Shown here piece after piece: positions 33,615 through 43,142 of a DNA stretch of 64,000 nucleotides (position 1 is the first letter of the stretch; each line of letters opens with the position of its first letter). A program made the translations under genes and the position numbers. Source of the stretch: Phycicoccus sonneratiae (GTDB taxonomy: Bacteria; Actinomycetota; Actinomycetes; Actinomycetales; Dermatophilaceae). Below the pieces are notes generated by a model that ran no database searches, was not told where the DNA came from, and worked only from the letters and a program-made list of their open reading frames with translations. The stretch spans positions 186,001-250,000 of the forward strand of contig NZ_JAFDVD010000008.1 of the NCBI RefSeq assembly GCF_016887965.1, written 5' to 3'.

Positions 33615-35534
33615 GTGAGCGCACCGGTGCCCCCGCCCCCCGCCGTGCCGACGGCGGACCTCGGCGCCGAGCGCGCCGAGATGCTCCGGGCCCGGGTCGA
33701 GCGCTGGTGGCCCGACCTGCACGGCGCGCTGTCGGCCCTCTACGGCGCCGAGCGCGCCGACCGCACCGGCGCCGAGCTCGTCGGCCTGGCGGCCCGCGCC
33801 TTCGCCCGCCGTCCCGACCGGCTGCACCGCCGCGACCTCGACCGGATGCTGCGCCCCGACTGGCTCCAGGAGCCGGCGATGGTCGGCTACGCCGCCTACA
33901 CCGAGCGCTTCGCCGAGGACCTCCACGGCGTCGGGCAGCGCCTCGACTACCTCGAGGAGCTCGGGGTCACCTACCTCCACCTCATGCCCCTGCTCCGGCC
34001 GCGCGACGGCGACAACGACGGGGGCTACGCGGTCGCCGACTACCGGCAGGTGCGCCCCGACCTCGGGACGATGGCCGACCTCACCGCCCTCGCCGACTCC
34101 CTCCACGAGCGAGGGATGAGCCTCGTCCTCGACCTCGTGCTCAACCACGTCGCGCGCGAGCACGAGTGGGCGCGGCGGGCGCGCGAGGGCACGCTCCGGT
34201 ACCGGTCGTACTTCCACATCTTCCCCGACCGGCGGCTGCCGGACGCCTACGAGCGGACCCTGCCCGAGGTCTTCCCCGACTTCGCGCCCGGCAACTTCAC
34301 GTGGGACGAGGACCTGCGGGGCTGGGTCTGGACGACCTTCAACGAGTGGCAGTGGGACGTCAACTGGGGCAACCCCGACGTGCTCACCGAGTACGCGCAG
34401 ATCGTCCTCGACCTCGCGAACAGGGGCGTCGACGTGCTGCGGCTCGACGCCATCGCGTTCATGTGGAAGCGTCTCGGCACCGACTGCCAGGGCCAACCCG
34501 AGGTGCACGCCATCACCCAGGCGCTGCGAGCCGTCACCCGGATGGCTTGTCCCGCAGTGGCGTTCAAGGCCGAGGCCATCGTCGCCCCCACCAAGCTCCT
34601 CGCCTACCTCGGGCAGGGCGAGCACACCGGCAAGGTCAGCGACCTCGCGTACCACAACAGCCTCATGGTGCAGGTCTGGTCGATGCTCGCCGCCCGCGAC
34701 GTCCGGCTCGCGGCGCACGCGCTCGGGTCGCTGCCGCCGAAGCCGGCGTCGGCCACCTGGCTCACCTACCTGCGCTGCCACGACGACATCGGGTGGGCGG
34801 TCATGGACGAGGACGCCGCGGCGGTCGGGGTCACCGGCCCGGGGCACCGGCACTTCCTCGCCGACTGGTACTCGGGCGACTTCTGGGGCTCGTCGGCGCG
34901 CGGGCTGGTCTTCCAGTTCAACCCCGACACCGGCGACCGTCGCACCTCGGGCACGGCGGCCTCGCTCGTCGGGCTCGAGGCCGCCGAGACGCCGGAGGAG
35001 GTCGACGAGGCGGCGGCGGCGCTGCGGCTCGCGCACGCGGTGGTCCTCGGCTGGGGCGGCATCCCGGTGCTGTGGAGCGGCGACGAGCTCGGCCAGCCGA
35101 ACGACCCGGCGTGGGCGGAGGAGCCCGGGCACGAGGACGACAACCGCTGGGCCCACCGGCCCCGGCTCGACTGGTCGCGCGCGGCCGCGCGGCACGACCC
35201 CTCGACCGTGGCCGGCCGGGTCTTCGGTGACCTCGTGGCCCTCGTGCGGGCCCGGGCGTCGTTGCCGCACCTCCACGCGTCGGTCGAGACCCGCATCGGG
35301 CCGGTCGACGACCCCGGCGTGCTCGTGACGCTGCGCGACCACCCCCTGGGCCGGATGGCGGGCGTCTACAACGTCACGCCCGAGCCGCGGGTCTGGCCCG
35401 GGTGGCGGGTGCACGAGCTCGGGCTCGCCGACGCGGTCGACGCCGTCACCGGGTCGCCGCTGCCGTGGGGTCCGGACGGCGACGTCCACCTCCCCCCGTA
35501 CGCCGCCCTCTGGCTCACGACCCCCACCCGCTGA
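33615..35534 (+). CDS. Amylosucrase / GH13 alpha-amylase-family enzyme
   Basis: This 639-residue enzyme is a GH13 protein of the amylosucrase branch, with an N-terminal helical domain (about 10-90) ahead of the barrel. The catalytic triad is the Asp in [12 protein letters not shown], the Glu in [12 protein letters not shown], and the Asp in [12 protein letters not shown]. The RCHDDIGW form and the lack of a starch-binding domain favour amylosucrase, which builds alpha-1,4-glucan from sucrose. I chose the GTG at 33615 because AGGA lies 8 nt upstream; in-frame ATGs at 33606 and 33573 have poorer spacing. It diverges from the ferric-reductase gene with a 124-bp spacer. Confidence 0.87.
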   Translation: MSAPVPPPPAVPTADLGAERAEMLRARVERWWPDLHGALSALYGAERADRTGAELVGLAARAFARRPDRLHRRDLDRMLRPDWLQEPAMVGYAAYTERFAEDLHGVGQRLDYLEELGVTYLHLMPLLRPRDGDNDGGYAVADYRQVRPDLGTMADLTALADSLHERGMSLVLDLVLNHVAREHEWARRAREGTLRYRSYFHIFPDRRLPDAYERTLPEVFPDFAPGNFTWDEDLRGWVWTTFNEWQWDVNWGNPDVLTEYAQIVLDLANRGVDVLRLDAIAFMWKRLGTDCQGQPEVHAITQALRAVTRMACPAVAFKAEAIVAPTKLLAYLGQGEHTGKVSDLAYHNSLMVQVWSMLAARDVRLAAHALGSLPPKPASATWLTYLRCHDDIGWAVMDEDAAAVGVTGPGHRHFLADWYSGDFWGSSARGLVFQFNPDTGDRRTSGTAASLVGLEAAETPEEVDEAAAALRLAHAVVLGWGGIPVLWSGDELGQPNDPAWAEEPGHEDDNRWAHRPRLDWSRAAARHDPSTVAGRVFGDLVALVRARASLPHLHASVETRIGPVDDPGVLVTLRDHPLGRMAGVYNVTPEPRVWPGWRVHELGLADAVDAVTGSPLPWGPDGDVHLPPYAALWLTTPTR

Positions 35535-35562
35535 CCCCCGCCCGCCACCACTTTCCCTCCGG

Positions 35563-35622
35563 CTGCCGGAACCTTCGGCGACCGGTCGGTTGCAACCGGC
35601 CGGTCGGCGAAGGTTCCGGCAG
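35563..35622. terminator. 60-bp near-perfect palindrome between convergent genes
   Basis: Thirty-base arms (35563-35592 and 35593-35622) meet with no loop at TTGCAA, with only two internal non-Watson-Crick positions, one of them T/G. It lies 28 bp past the amylosucrase stop and 26 bp before the TauE stop. It could terminate both transcripts as a cruciform-forming bidirectional terminator. Confidence 0.75.
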
Positions 35623-35648
35623 GACGGCAGGTGCTCGCGGCGTCGCAG

Positions 35649-36428
35649 TCACCAGAGGCCGAGGACGTCGCCCCCGATCCGGACCGTGAAGGCACCGACG
35701 ACGACGACGAACACCGCCCGCACGAACCGGCTCCCCCGCGCCACGGCCGTCCGGGCCCCGACGTACCCGCCGAGCAGGTTCGTCACCGCCATGACCGCCC
35801 CGACCGCCCAGACGACGTGCCCACCGGGCGCGAAGACCGTCAGCGCCCCGAGGTTCGTCGCGAGGTTCGTGATCTTCGCCTTCGCGCTCGCCTCGAGGAA
35901 CGCGTACCCGAGCAGCCCGACGAGCGCGAAGACGAGGAACGACCCCGTCCCCGGCCCGAGCGCCCCGTCGTACACCCCGATGACGAACCCCGTGAGCACC
36001 GCGGCCGTCGTGTGCTTCCCGCCCGACCAGCGCAGCCGGGTCAGCTCCCCCACCGACGGCTTGAGCAGCGTGTACGCCCCGACGACGACGAGCATGACGA
36101 GGATGACCGGGTTGAACAACGCCTTCGGGATGTGCAGCCCGACGAGCGCTCCCCCGATGGCCCCGACGTAGGCGACGGCCGCCATCGGCAGCGCCGTCCG
36201 CAGGTCCGGCCGCACCCGCCGGTAGTAGGTGACCGATGCCGTCGCGGTCCCCCACACCGAGCCGAACTTGTTCGTCGCGAGCACCTGGGCCGGGGTCGCG
36301 CCCGGCAGGCCCAGCAGCAGCGCGGGCAGCTGCACGAGCCCTCCCCCGCCGACGACCGCGTCGACCCACCCCGCGACGAACCCGGCCAGCCCGAGGAGGA
36401 GGACCACCTCGGTCGAGACGTCAGCCAC
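35649..36428 (-). CDS. TauE/SafE-family sulfite/anion exporter
   Basis: The 259-residue protein has seven to eight hydrophobic helices, with the duplicated TauE/SafE signature. The first copy has GFVAGWVDAVVGGGGLVQLPALLLGLP and the second has GVYDGALGPGTGSFLVFALVGLLGY. Family members move sulfite, sulfonate-derived anions or other small organosulfur compounds; the direction and substrate here are unknown. The GTG at 36428 overlaps the HAD-gene stop by eight bases, so the two are co-translated. No obvious sulfur gene is nearby, which leaves the substrate open. Confidence 0.85.
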   Translation of the reverse strand: MADVSTEVVLLLGLAGFVAGWVDAVVGGGGLVQLPALLLGLPGATPAQVLATNKFGSVWGTATASVTYYRRVRPDLRTALPMAAVAYVGAIGGALVGLHIPKALFNPVILVMLVVVGAYTLLKPSVGELTRLRWSGGKHTTAAVLTGFVIGVYDGALGPGTGSFLVFALVGLLGYAFLEASAKAKITNLATNLGALTVFAPGGHVVWAVGAVMAVTNLLGGYVGARTAVARGSRFVRAVFVVVVGAFTVRIGGDVLGLW

Positions 36429-37185
36429 GGGCGTCGGCCAGCCACCCGTCGACGATGGCGAGGACGTCGAGCAGCTCGTGCGCCCGGGCGTCCGGCACCG
36501 CGGTGACCTCGACCTTCTGGTTCTCCGGCAGCACCGAGTGCGGCACCCACACCGCCCTCATGCCGACCTGCTGCGGCCCGTGCACGTCCTCGAACATCCG
36601 GTCGCCGACGTACACGGCCGCCTCCGGGGCGACCCCCAGCGCGGCGCAGATGGCCCGGAAGGCCTCCGGGTGCGGCTTCACGTGGTCGATCTCGCTCGAG
36701 TAGAGGTCGGCGTCGATGAGGTCGAGGACACCGTCGCGCGCGAAGATCTCACGGTGGTAGTCGCGCGACCAGATGGTGTTCGACAGGACGCCGATGCGAA
36801 GACCCCTCTCGCGCAGCCCTTCCCACAGCGGACGCACCTGCGGGTCGGTGTGCGTGTGCGGCTCCCAGAAGCGCCGGTACGCCGCCAGCGCCAGGTGGTG
36901 CCGGTCGTGCTCGGCGTCGACGCCGGCCGCGTCGAGGATGTCGCCGAGGGCCGCCGACGAGTGCTCGTCCCGCCCGCGCCGCCACGCCGCCGCCTCGACC
37001 GCGAGGATGCGGTCGGCGAGCCGGTGCGCCTCGTCGAGGTCGGCCTGCGACACCTCCGGCGAGCCGACCGGCACCCCGTGCACCTCACGGGCGAACACCC
37101 GCCACTGCTCGGGCAGGTCGACGTCGTGCCAGGGCGTCAGCGTGCCGCCCCAGTCGAAGACGACCGCCTCCAGCGGCCGGCTCAC
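36421..37185 (-). CDS. HAD-superfamily hydrolase
   Basis: This 254-residue haloacid-dehalogenase-like protein carries the four motifs: [11 protein letters not shown] (nucleophile Asp11), GVLSNT (Thr/Ser of motif II), [10 protein letters not shown] (Lys), and [12 protein letters not shown] (acidic pair). A helical cap lies between residues ~20 and 100. Likely a phosphatase acting on a small phosphorylated metabolite, unknown here. I chose the GTG at 37185, which overlaps the proS stop by four bases (GTGA); further upstream in this frame there is only non-conserved sequence. The TauE-like gene follows with an overlap. Confidence 0.88.
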   Translation of the reverse strand: MSRPLEAVVFDWGGTLTPWHDVDLPEQWRVFAREVHGVPVGSPEVSQADLDEAHRLADRILAVEAAAWRRGRDEHSSAALGDILDAAGVDAEHDRHHLALAAYRRFWEPHTHTDPQVRPLWEGLRERGLRIGVLSNTIWSRDYHREIFARDGVLDLIDADLYSSEIDHVKPHPEAFRAICAALGVAPEAAVYVGDRMFEDVHGPQQVGMRAVWVPHSVLPENQKVEVTAVPDARAHELLDVLAIVDGWLADARG

Positions 37186-38945
37186 GCGCGACCGATCTCG
37201 GCGAGCACCTCGCGCACCGCGTCGGCGGTGGCGACCTCGCGCCGCTCGCCGGAGCGACGGTCCTTGACCTCGATGGTGCCGTCGGCCAGCCCGCGCCCGA
37301 CGACGACGATCGTCGGGACCCCGACGAGCTCGGCGTCCTTGAACTTGACTCCGGGAGAAGCCTGTCGGCGGTCGTCGAAGAGCACCTCGACACCCTCGGC
37401 CTCGAGCGAGCGGGTCAGCTCCTCGGCGAAGGTGAACACGGCGTCGTCCTTGCCGGTGGCGACGACGTGCACGTCGGCCGGAGCCAGCGCGCGCGGCCAG
37501 ACGAGCCCCAGCTCGTCGTGGTTGCCCTCGGCGACGCACGCGACGGCGCGCGAGACCCCGACGCCGTAGGAGCCCATCGTCACGGTGCGCAGCTTGCCGT
37601 TCTCGTCGAGCACCTTGAGGTCGAGCGCCTCCGCGAACCGCGTGCCGAGCTGGAAGATGTGCCCCATCTCGATGCCGCGCGCCGACTCCAGGCCGTGCCC
37701 GCACGAGGGGCAGGCGTCGCCGTCACGGACCTCGGCGGCCTCGATGGTGCCGTCGGCGGTGAAGTCGCGACCGACGACGAGGTCGAGGACGTGGCGTCCG
37801 CTCTCGTCGGCGCCGGTGACCCACGCCGTGCCCTCGGAGACCCGCGGGTCGAGGAGGTAGCGGATGCCCGTGCTCTGCTCGAGACCCAGCGCGCCCGGAC
37901 CGATGTAGCCCTTGGCCAGCGTCGGGTACCGCGCGAAGTCCTTCTCCTCGAACGCCTCGACGGTCGCCGGCTCGACGTTGGCTCCGAGCCGCTTCTCGTC
38001 GACCTCGCGGTCACCGGGCAGGCCGATGGCCAGCGGCTCGCGGGTGCCGTCGGGGTGCACGAGCATGACGACGACGTTCTTCAGGGTGTCGGCAGCGGTC
38101 CACGAGCGGCCGTCCGAGCGCGGGAACGCCGACTCGAGGTGGGCGACGAGGGTGTCGATGGTCGGGGTGTCGGGGGTGTCCTCGACGTGCGCCGCGGGCA
38201 GCCCGGAGGCGTCGACGGCGTCCGGCACCGGCACGCGCACCGCCTCGACGTTCGCCGCGTACCCGCAGTTCGGGCACCGGACGTAGGTGTCCTCCCCGTT
38301 CTCGGCGGTCGCGAGGAACTCCTCGGACTTCGAGCCGCCCATCGCCCCGGCCATCGCCTGGACGATGACGTAGTGGAAGCCGAGCCGCTCGAAGATGCGG
38401 ACGTAGGCGTCTCGGTGCAGCTGGTAGCTCTTGTCGAGCCCGGCCTCGTCGAGGTCGAAGGAGTAGCTGTCCTTCATGACGAACTCGCGACCGCGCAGGA
38501 TGCCGGCCCGCGGCCGGGACTCGTCGCGGTACTTCGTCTGGATCTGGTAGATCGACAGCGGGAGGTCCTTGTACGACGAGTACAGGTCCTTGACGGCGAG
38601 GGTGAACATCTCCTCGTGCGTGGGGCCGAGGAGGTAGTCATCGCCCTTGCGGTCCTGCAGCCGGAAGATGTTCTCGCCGTACTCGGTCCAGCGGCCGGAC
38701 GCCTCGTAGGGCTCGCGCGGCAGCAGCGCCGGGAAGAGCAGCTCCTGGGAGCCGATCGCGTCCATCTCCTCGCGGACGATCGCCTCGACGCGGCGCAGCA
38801 CCCTGAGCCCGAGCGGCAGCCAGGTGTAGATGCCCGGGCTCACCCGGCGGATGTACCCGGCCCGCACGAGGAGCTGGTGGCTCGGGACCTCCGCGTCCGC
38901 CGGGTTCTCGCGAAGGGTTCGCAGGAACAGGGACGACATGCGCAT
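37182..38945 (-). CDS. proS: Prolyl-tRNA synthetase (bacterial type with editing domain)
   Basis: The 587-residue class II synthetase attaches proline to tRNA-Pro. Motif 2 ([26 protein letters not shown]) and motif 3 ([25 protein letters not shown]) are intact. A YbaK-like editing insertion sits at about 225-400 ([10 protein letters not shown] to [10 protein letters not shown]), so it is the editing type. The anticodon-binding domain is at the C-terminus. The ATG at 38945 gives [15 protein letters not shown]; the ATG at 38939 is nearly as good. Its position near the GNAT and ispG genes is the usual actinobacterial one. Confidence 0.97.
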   Translation of the reverse strand: MRMSSLFLRTLRENPADAEVPSHQLLVRAGYIRRVSPGIYTWLPLGLRVLRRVEAIVREEMDAIGSQELLFPALLPREPYEASGRWTEYGENIFRLQDRKGDDYLLGPTHEEMFTLAVKDLYSSYKDLPLSIYQIQTKYRDESRPRAGILRGREFVMKDSYSFDLDEAGLDKSYQLHRDAYVRIFERLGFHYVIVQAMAGAMGGSKSEEFLATAENGEDTYVRCPNCGYAANVEAVRVPVPDAVDASGLPAAHVEDTPDTPTIDTLVAHLESAFPRSDGRSWTAADTLKNVVVMLVHPDGTREPLAIGLPGDREVDEKRLGANVEPATVEAFEEKDFARYPTLAKGYIGPGALGLEQSTGIRYLLDPRVSEGTAWVTGADESGRHVLDLVVGRDFTADGTIEAAEVRDGDACPSCGHGLESARGIEMGHIFQLGTRFAEALDLKVLDENGKLRTVTMGSYGVGVSRAVACVAEGNHDELGLVWPRALAPADVHVVATGKDDAVFTFAEELTRSLEAEGVEVLFDDRRQASPGVKFKDAELVGVPTIVVVGRGLADGTIEVKDRRSGERREVATADAVREVLAEIGRA

Positions 38946-39055
38946 GGCCACGGGAGGGCTCCTGGGGTCGGTGGTCGGGTGGATCGGCCCGGCAAGGATA
39001 TCCGCGCGCCCCGGGCCCCCGTCGCCCGGATTCCCGGGCACCGCGGCCTCCCCCC

Positions 39056-39919
39056 TCAGACGACCTGCTCGTAGCGCGCGCGCAACCCCGCGTCGGCGAA
39101 CCCGAGGCGGAGGTACAGCCCGTGGGCCGGGTTGTCGACGTTGACGGCCAACCAGGCGGCCTCGCAGCCGGCCTTGCGCAGCGCCCGCAGCGAGCGCGCG
39201 ACCAGGTGGGCGCCGAGCGCGCGCCCCCGCCACGCCGGCACGACGCCGACCTGGTCGACCCAGCAGTCGGTGAGCGTCACGAAGCCCGCCGGCGCGCCGT
39301 CCCCGTCGACCACGACGCGCGAGCGCTCGGGACGGAACCCCGGCTCGTCGGCGACGTCGTGCACCCACTCCTCGAGCGGGGTGTCCGGGAACCCCGGTCG
39401 CTCGGCGAAGGACTCGCGGTAGGCCCGGTGGAACAGCGGGGCGGTCTCGTCGTCCCACGGCAGGGACCGCAGCACCACCGGGCGCCGGATGCGGGGGACG
39501 TCGAGGAGGTCGTGGCGCATGACGTGCTCGGCGAAGGTGCGCACCAGACCGAGGCGGTGGAGGAAGGGCTCGGTCTCGGGCGACGTGGTCTCGACCGAGA
39601 CCCGGAGCAGCCGCCCCCCGGAGTGCTCGGCGCACCACGCGGCGAGCTCGGCGCCGAGCCCGCTGCGCCGCGCCGAGGGTCGGACCAGCCCGGCCGCCCC
39701 GGGGCGGCCGGTGCGGTCCCGGGTGACGCCGGCCGCGGCGACGAGGTCGCCGGTCTCGTCGCGTCCCCCGATGCCGACCCCGGCGAGGAAGTACCGGCGC
39801 AGCATCGGCTCGTCGGCGAGGAGCGGGAGGCCCCCGTCGGCGTGCAGGCAGGCCAGGGCGAGCTCGCGCAGCGCGGGGAGGTCGTCCTCGGAGAGGGGCG
39901 CCCAGGCGACCTGGGACAC
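39056..39919 (-). CDS. Tandem GNAT-fold acetyltransferase
   Basis: The 287-residue protein appears to have two GNAT units. The first (about 5-135) has [22 protein letters not shown] at the acyl-CoA loop position. The second (about 145-287) has the standard loop [21 protein letters not shown] and ends [11 protein letters not shown]. This layout occurs in mycothiol synthase, but the sequence does not let me call MshD. The GTG start at 39919 is 18 bp after the stop of the next GNAT gene. It is transcribed between that GNAT gene and proS. Substrate unknown. Confidence 0.8.
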   Translation of the reverse strand: MSQVAWAPLSEDDLPALRELALACLHADGGLPLLADEPMLRRYFLAGVGIGGRDETGDLVAAAGVTRDRTGRPGAAGLVRPSARRSGLGAELAAWCAEHSGGRLLRVSVETTSPETEPFLHRLGLVRTFAEHVMRHDLLDVPRIRRPVVLRSLPWDDETAPLFHRAYRESFAERPGFPDTPLEEWVHDVADEPGFRPERSRVVVDGDGAPAGFVTLTDCWVDQVGVVPAWRGRALGAHLVARSLRALRKAGCEAAWLAVNVDNPAHGLYLRLGFADAGLRARYEQVV

Positions 39920-39937
39920 GTCAGCGGCCGCCGGCCA

Positions 39938-40783
39938 TCAGAGCAGCACCGTCGCGAAGGCCCCGACCTCGCGGAAGCCGAGCCGCTCGTAGGTGGCGCG
40001 GGCGGCGGTGTTGAAGTCGTTGACGTACAGGGAGACGAGGGGGGCGGGACCGAGCATCACCTGCTCGACGACGGCGGCGAGCATCGGCACGGCGAGGCCC
40101 TGCCCGCGCAGCCGCGGGGCGACCCACACGCCCTGCAGCTGGGCGCAGCCGAGGGCCAGGCTGCCGATGTCGGTCTTGAAGACGACCTCGCCGTCCTCGA
40201 CGACGACGTAGGTGTGCCCGCGCGAGACGAGGGCGGCGAGCGAGGCGCGGTAGCCGCGGTTGGACCCGGTGTAGGGCCGGTAGCCGATCTCGGCGGTGAA
40301 CATGTGCTCGGCGGCCGGGAGGACGAGGTCGACCTCGTCCGGGCGCGCGGGACGCACCCGCGGGTCGAGCGGGATGCCGAGCGCGGACGGCGGCTCGTGC
40401 GCGACGAGCAGGGGCTGGTGGCTGCGGACGGCCCGGGCCGAGCCCCACGTCGGCTCGAGGTGCGACCACAACCCCTCGACCTCGTCGCGGGGGCCGAAGA
40501 CCGAGGCGGCCCGGCCGCGCCAGCGCCGCAGCCGCTCGGCGAAGTGCGGCTGGTCGGCCGCTGACGTGCCGACCGGGACGACGTTCGCACTGGCCCAGCA
40601 CAGCGAGCGCAGGGCTCCGTCCTCGCGGGCGCCGAGCACCGAGCCGAGCGAGCCGGTCCGGGCCCCCTCGAGGATGCGCGCGGCGACGAAGACGCCCCGC
40701 GGCAGGTCGCGGGCGCACACCTCGAGGGCGGCGTCACGGTCGGCGAGCGACAGTGGCCGGACCGGGGAGCGTGTGCGCAGCAC
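39938..40783 (-). CDS. DUF4081-domain GNAT acetyltransferase
   Basis: The 281-residue protein has an N-terminal DUF4081 region (about 15-120, with RGVFVAARILEGARTGSLGSVLGAR) and a C-terminal GNAT domain, with GVWVAPRLRGQGLAVPMLAAVVEQVM as the acyl-CoA loop and ATYERLGFREVGAFATVLL at the end. This pair is the conserved gene found after ispG in actinobacteria (Rv2867c in M. tuberculosis). Here an inserted block separates it from ispG. I chose the GTG at 40783 after the GC-rich stem-loop; no better start is seen. Substrate unknown. Confidence 0.85.
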   Translation of the reverse strand: MLRTRSPVRPLSLADRDAALEVCARDLPRGVFVAARILEGARTGSLGSVLGAREDGALRSLCWASANVVPVGTSAADQPHFAERLRRWRGRAASVFGPRDEVEGLWSHLEPTWGSARAVRSHQPLLVAHEPPSALGIPLDPRVRPARPDEVDLVLPAAEHMFTAEIGYRPYTGSNRGYRASLAALVSRGHTYVVVEDGEVVFKTDIGSLALGCAQLQGVWVAPRLRGQGLAVPMLAAVVEQVMLGPAPLVSLYVNDFNTAARATYERLGFREVGAFATVLL

Positions 40784-40805
40784 GGGTACAGCGTAGGGCG
40801 CGCGA

Positions 40806-40841
40806 GCCCGGCGCCCGGGGCCAACGCCCCGGACGCCGGGC
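40806..40841. terminator. GC-rich stem-loop between minus-strand genes
   Basis: Sixteen-base arms (40806-40821 and 40826-40841) with one mismatch enclose a CAAC loop. It lies 23 bp past the stop of the membrane-protein gene at 40864 in the direction of transcription and before the DUF4081 GNAT gene. It fits a hairpin terminator; there is no T-run. Confidence 0.6.
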
Positions 40842-40863
40842 CTCCCACCCTCCGTGGGTCCTC

Positions 40864-41424
40864 TCACCCCGTGCTCGCGAAGCCCTCCGTCCGCCCCGCG
40901 AGCGCCCGGACGGGGGTCGTGGCCGGCCGCGTCGCCGCAGCCCCGCGCCAACGCCTCGTCACCTCGCCGAGGGCCCAGCCCATCGGCACCGTCGCCACCG
41001 TGAGGACCACCAGCCCGGCCAGCTGCGTGGGCGTCGGGGCCGTCGGGACGGAGCCCGGGTCGGGAAGCGTCGCGAGCACGGGACTGGCCGCCGCGAGGAC
41101 GGCTCCCACGACGCGGGCCCGGCGTCCCCCGCGCAGGACGAGCGCGAAGCCGACGACGGACGGCACGAGCAGGGCCCCCGGACCGGCGAAGAGCAGCAGC
41201 GCCGGCAGCAGCGCGAGCCGCCACCAGCCGGACCGACCTCCGACCCGGGCGGCGTGGACGACGCCGCTGAGGGCGCCGGCGACGGTCCCCGCCCCGAGGA
41301 TGGTCAGCGTCCCCGCCCAGCTGAACTCCGGTGTCGTCGTGAGGAGCCGCATGAAGCCGCGCGCGACGACCGCCCAGACGAGGCCGCCACCGGCGCCGGC
41401 GGCCAGGGCACGCAGGAGGTCCAT
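40864..41424 (-). CDS. Hypothetical membrane protein (about five TM helices)
   Basis: I do not recognise a family. The 186 residues hold about five hydrophobic stretches: 3-20, 33-55, 68-90, 95-118 and 145-165. A RRWRG basic turn and a Thr/Pro/Arg-rich tail follow. The ATG at 41424 shares its A with the TGA of the upstream gene (TGATG), so the pair is coupled. A start much further upstream in this frame is possible but would overlap the secreted-protein gene. Its placement beside a divergent ECF sigma gene suggests envelope work, which is inference. Confidence 0.55.
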   Translation of the reverse strand: MDLLRALAAGAGGGLVWAVVARGFMRLLTTTPEFSWAGTLTILGAGTVAGALSGVVHAARVGGRSGWWRLALLPALLLFAGPGALLVPSVVGFALVLRGGRRARVVGAVLAAASPVLATLPDPGSVPTAPTPTQLAGLVVLTVATVPMGWALGEVTRRWRGAAATRPATTPVRALAGRTEGFASTG

Positions 41425-41813
41425 CACCACACCTCCGGCAGGTCGGCGAGCCGCGAGGGCACGCCCGAGGAGGCGCCGGGTCCCCGGACGAGGACCGAGC
41501 GCGTCCCGGGGACCGGTACGAGCGGCACGGAGGTCGTGGCCGCGGCCCGCCCGGCCCGCAGCGTGATGTCGAGCCACAGCGCGGGTGCGTCGCCTGCCGC
41601 GCGCCGGGGGAACACGCCGTCGGCGCCGGGGAGGACGCCGCGCACCCGCAGCACCGCGTGGCTGCGCGACCCGGTCGCGACCGGCCCGTGCGCCACCCGG
41701 GCGGTGTCCGCCGGCGCGGCCGTCCGCGGCGAGGCGGCGGCCGACGCCGTGACGGGCACCAGCAGCGGTGCCACCATGGCCAGGACGGTGAGCAGTCGAC
41801 GGGAGCCGGTCAT
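41424..41813 (-). CDS. Small secreted protein of unknown function
   Basis: The 129-residue protein has a clear signal peptide: basic SRR, a hydrophobic core LLTVLAMVAPLLVPVTA, and a likely signal-peptidase I site at ASAAAS. The mature part, ~100 residues, has no cysteine pairs or domain I recognise. I chose the ATG at 41813 because AGGAAGG precedes it by a few bases and the signal peptide starts at once; a start at 41852 would hide the signal. It is coupled to the membrane protein at 40864-41424 and faces the sigma gene. Confidence 0.55.
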   Translation of the reverse strand: MTGSRRLLTVLAMVAPLLVPVTASAAASPRTAAPADTARVAHGPVATGSRSHAVLRVRGVLPGADGVFPRRAAGDAPALWLDITLRAGRAAATTSVPLVPVPGTRSVLVRGPGASSGVPSRLADLPEVW

Positions 41814-41979
41814 GGCCTTCCTTCCTGGTCGCGACCGCGAGGAGGCGGTCACGAGGAAGACGCCTGCCGTGGGCCCGCCGGGTGACCCGACCGGGCCGAC
41901 GGGATCGCCGAAGATCCGGGGCCCGCTTCGTCAGGTCCGCGTGTCACCCGGTCGCCGGCCTCGTGCGTCCGTAGGCGTG

Positions 41980-42516
41980 ATGGAGGTCGTGTCGGACACG
42001 AGGGAGGGCAGGTCCGCGGCGCGGGCGGCGGACCTGCCCGACCTCGCGGCGCTCTTCGACGCCGAGGCGATGTCCCTCACCCGGCTGGCGCGGTTCTACG
42101 TCGACGACCGGACGGCCGCCGAGGACCTCGTCCAGGAGGCGTTCATCCGGTTCGCCCGCACGCGGGGACGGCTGCGCGACCCCGAGCGGGCGCCGGCCTA
42201 CCTGCGCTCGATCGTCGTCAACCTCGCCCGCGACCACAACCGTCGGGGCCTGGTCTCCCTCCGGCACCGGCCCCCCGCCGTTCCCGACGCGCCGTCGGCC
42301 GCCGAGACCGCCGAGGAGCGCGCCGAGCGGGCCCAGGTCATCGCCGCGCTGCGGACCCTGCCCCGCCGCCAGCGCGACTGCGTCACGCTGCGCTACTTCC
42401 ACGACCTCGGGGTCGCCGAGATCGCCGCGACCCTCGGCGTCTCGGCCAACACCGTCAAGACCCACCTGCAGCGAGGGCTCGACGCCCTCGCGACCACCCT
42501 GGAGGAGCTGCGATGA
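41980..42516 (+). CDS. ECF RNA polymerase sigma factor (SigE-like)
   Basis: The 178-residue protein has region 2 at about 25-90 (SLTRLARFYVDDRTAAEDLVQEAFIRFARTRGRLR, then YLRSIVVNLARDHNRR) and region 4 at about 120-170 (LPRRQRDCVTLRYFHDLGVAEIAATLGVSANTVKTHLQRG). Its stop overlaps the start of the next gene (ATGA), the usual sigma/anti-sigma arrangement. The ATG at 41980 gives a normal N-terminus, though no strong Shine-Dalgarno is seen. A 166-bp spacer separates it from the divergent secreted-protein gene and probably holds both promoters. Stimulus unknown. Confidence 0.9.
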   Translation: MEVVSDTREGRSAARAADLPDLAALFDAEAMSLTRLARFYVDDRTAAEDLVQEAFIRFARTRGRLRDPERAPAYLRSIVVNLARDHNRRGLVSLRHRPPAVPDAPSAAETAEERAERAQVIAALRTLPRRQRDCVTLRYFHDLGVAEIAATLGVSANTVKTHLQRGLDALATTLEELR

Positions 42517-43142
42517 CCGACCTCGAGGACCGGCTGAGCCACGCGCTGCGCGACGCGCCGACGACGCCCTCCGCGGACCTCTTCGAGCGCGTCGTCGACG
42601 GCATCGACGCCGACCGGCGCCGCCGGCGGACGCTCGCGGGCGTCGCGCTCGGAACCGTCGTCCTCACCGCGGCGGTCACCACCGCCGTCCTCGCCCTCAC
42701 CCCCCGACACCCGGACGGAGACCTCGCCATGCCCTGGTGGATCCTCGAAGTGGCCACGACCCTCGCCCTGCTCGCCCTCGCGGTGTGGCTCGGCCCGTTC
42801 ATCAAGCGCTTCGGGAGGGCCTACGCGGCCGACGTCTTCCACGACAACCCGATGACCGGCAAGAGCTACATCGTGCTCACCGACATCGTGTACTACCTGA
42901 TCTTCGCCGCGTACATCCTCTTCTCGGTGCAGGTGGCACCCCCGCCCGACTGGGGCAGCCAGGTGACGCGGACGGTGACCGCGCCCCAGGTGACCTACGA
43001 GCTCGAGCGCATCGGCGGGATCCTCCTCGTCATCGGGATCCTGCACGGCGTCAACATCGTGCTCATGCCCGTCCTCGGCCGGCTGTTCTCGCTCAACCGG
43101 TCGCTGTCGGGGTCCCCCCGCCGCGAGCTCCACGACGGGTGA
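42513..43142 (+). CDS. Putative membrane partner of the ECF sigma factor (four or more TM)
   Basis: I do not recognise a family. The 209-residue protein has a ~40-residue cytoplasmic start (MTDLEDRLSHALRDAPTTP), then TM helices at about 42-62, 74-95, 115-135 and 165-190. The start region resembles the N-terminus of other actinobacterial sigma-partner proteins, and the gene overlaps the sigma stop by four bases. There is no zinc-binding anti-sigma motif. The C-terminal loop before the last helix is rich in Thr/Gln/Val. Its 3' end overlaps the opposing kinase gene by 50 bp. An anti-sigma role is inferred. Confidence 0.6.
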   Translation: MTDLEDRLSHALRDAPTTPSADLFERVVDGIDADRRRRRTLAGVALGTVVLTAAVTTAVLALTPRHPDGDLAMPWWILEVATTLALLALAVWLGPFIKRFGRAYAADVFHDNPMTGKSYIVLTDIVYYLIFAAYILFSVQVAPPPDWGSQVTRTVTAPQVTYELERIGGILLVIGILHGVNIVLMPVLGRLFSLNRSLSGSPRRELHDG

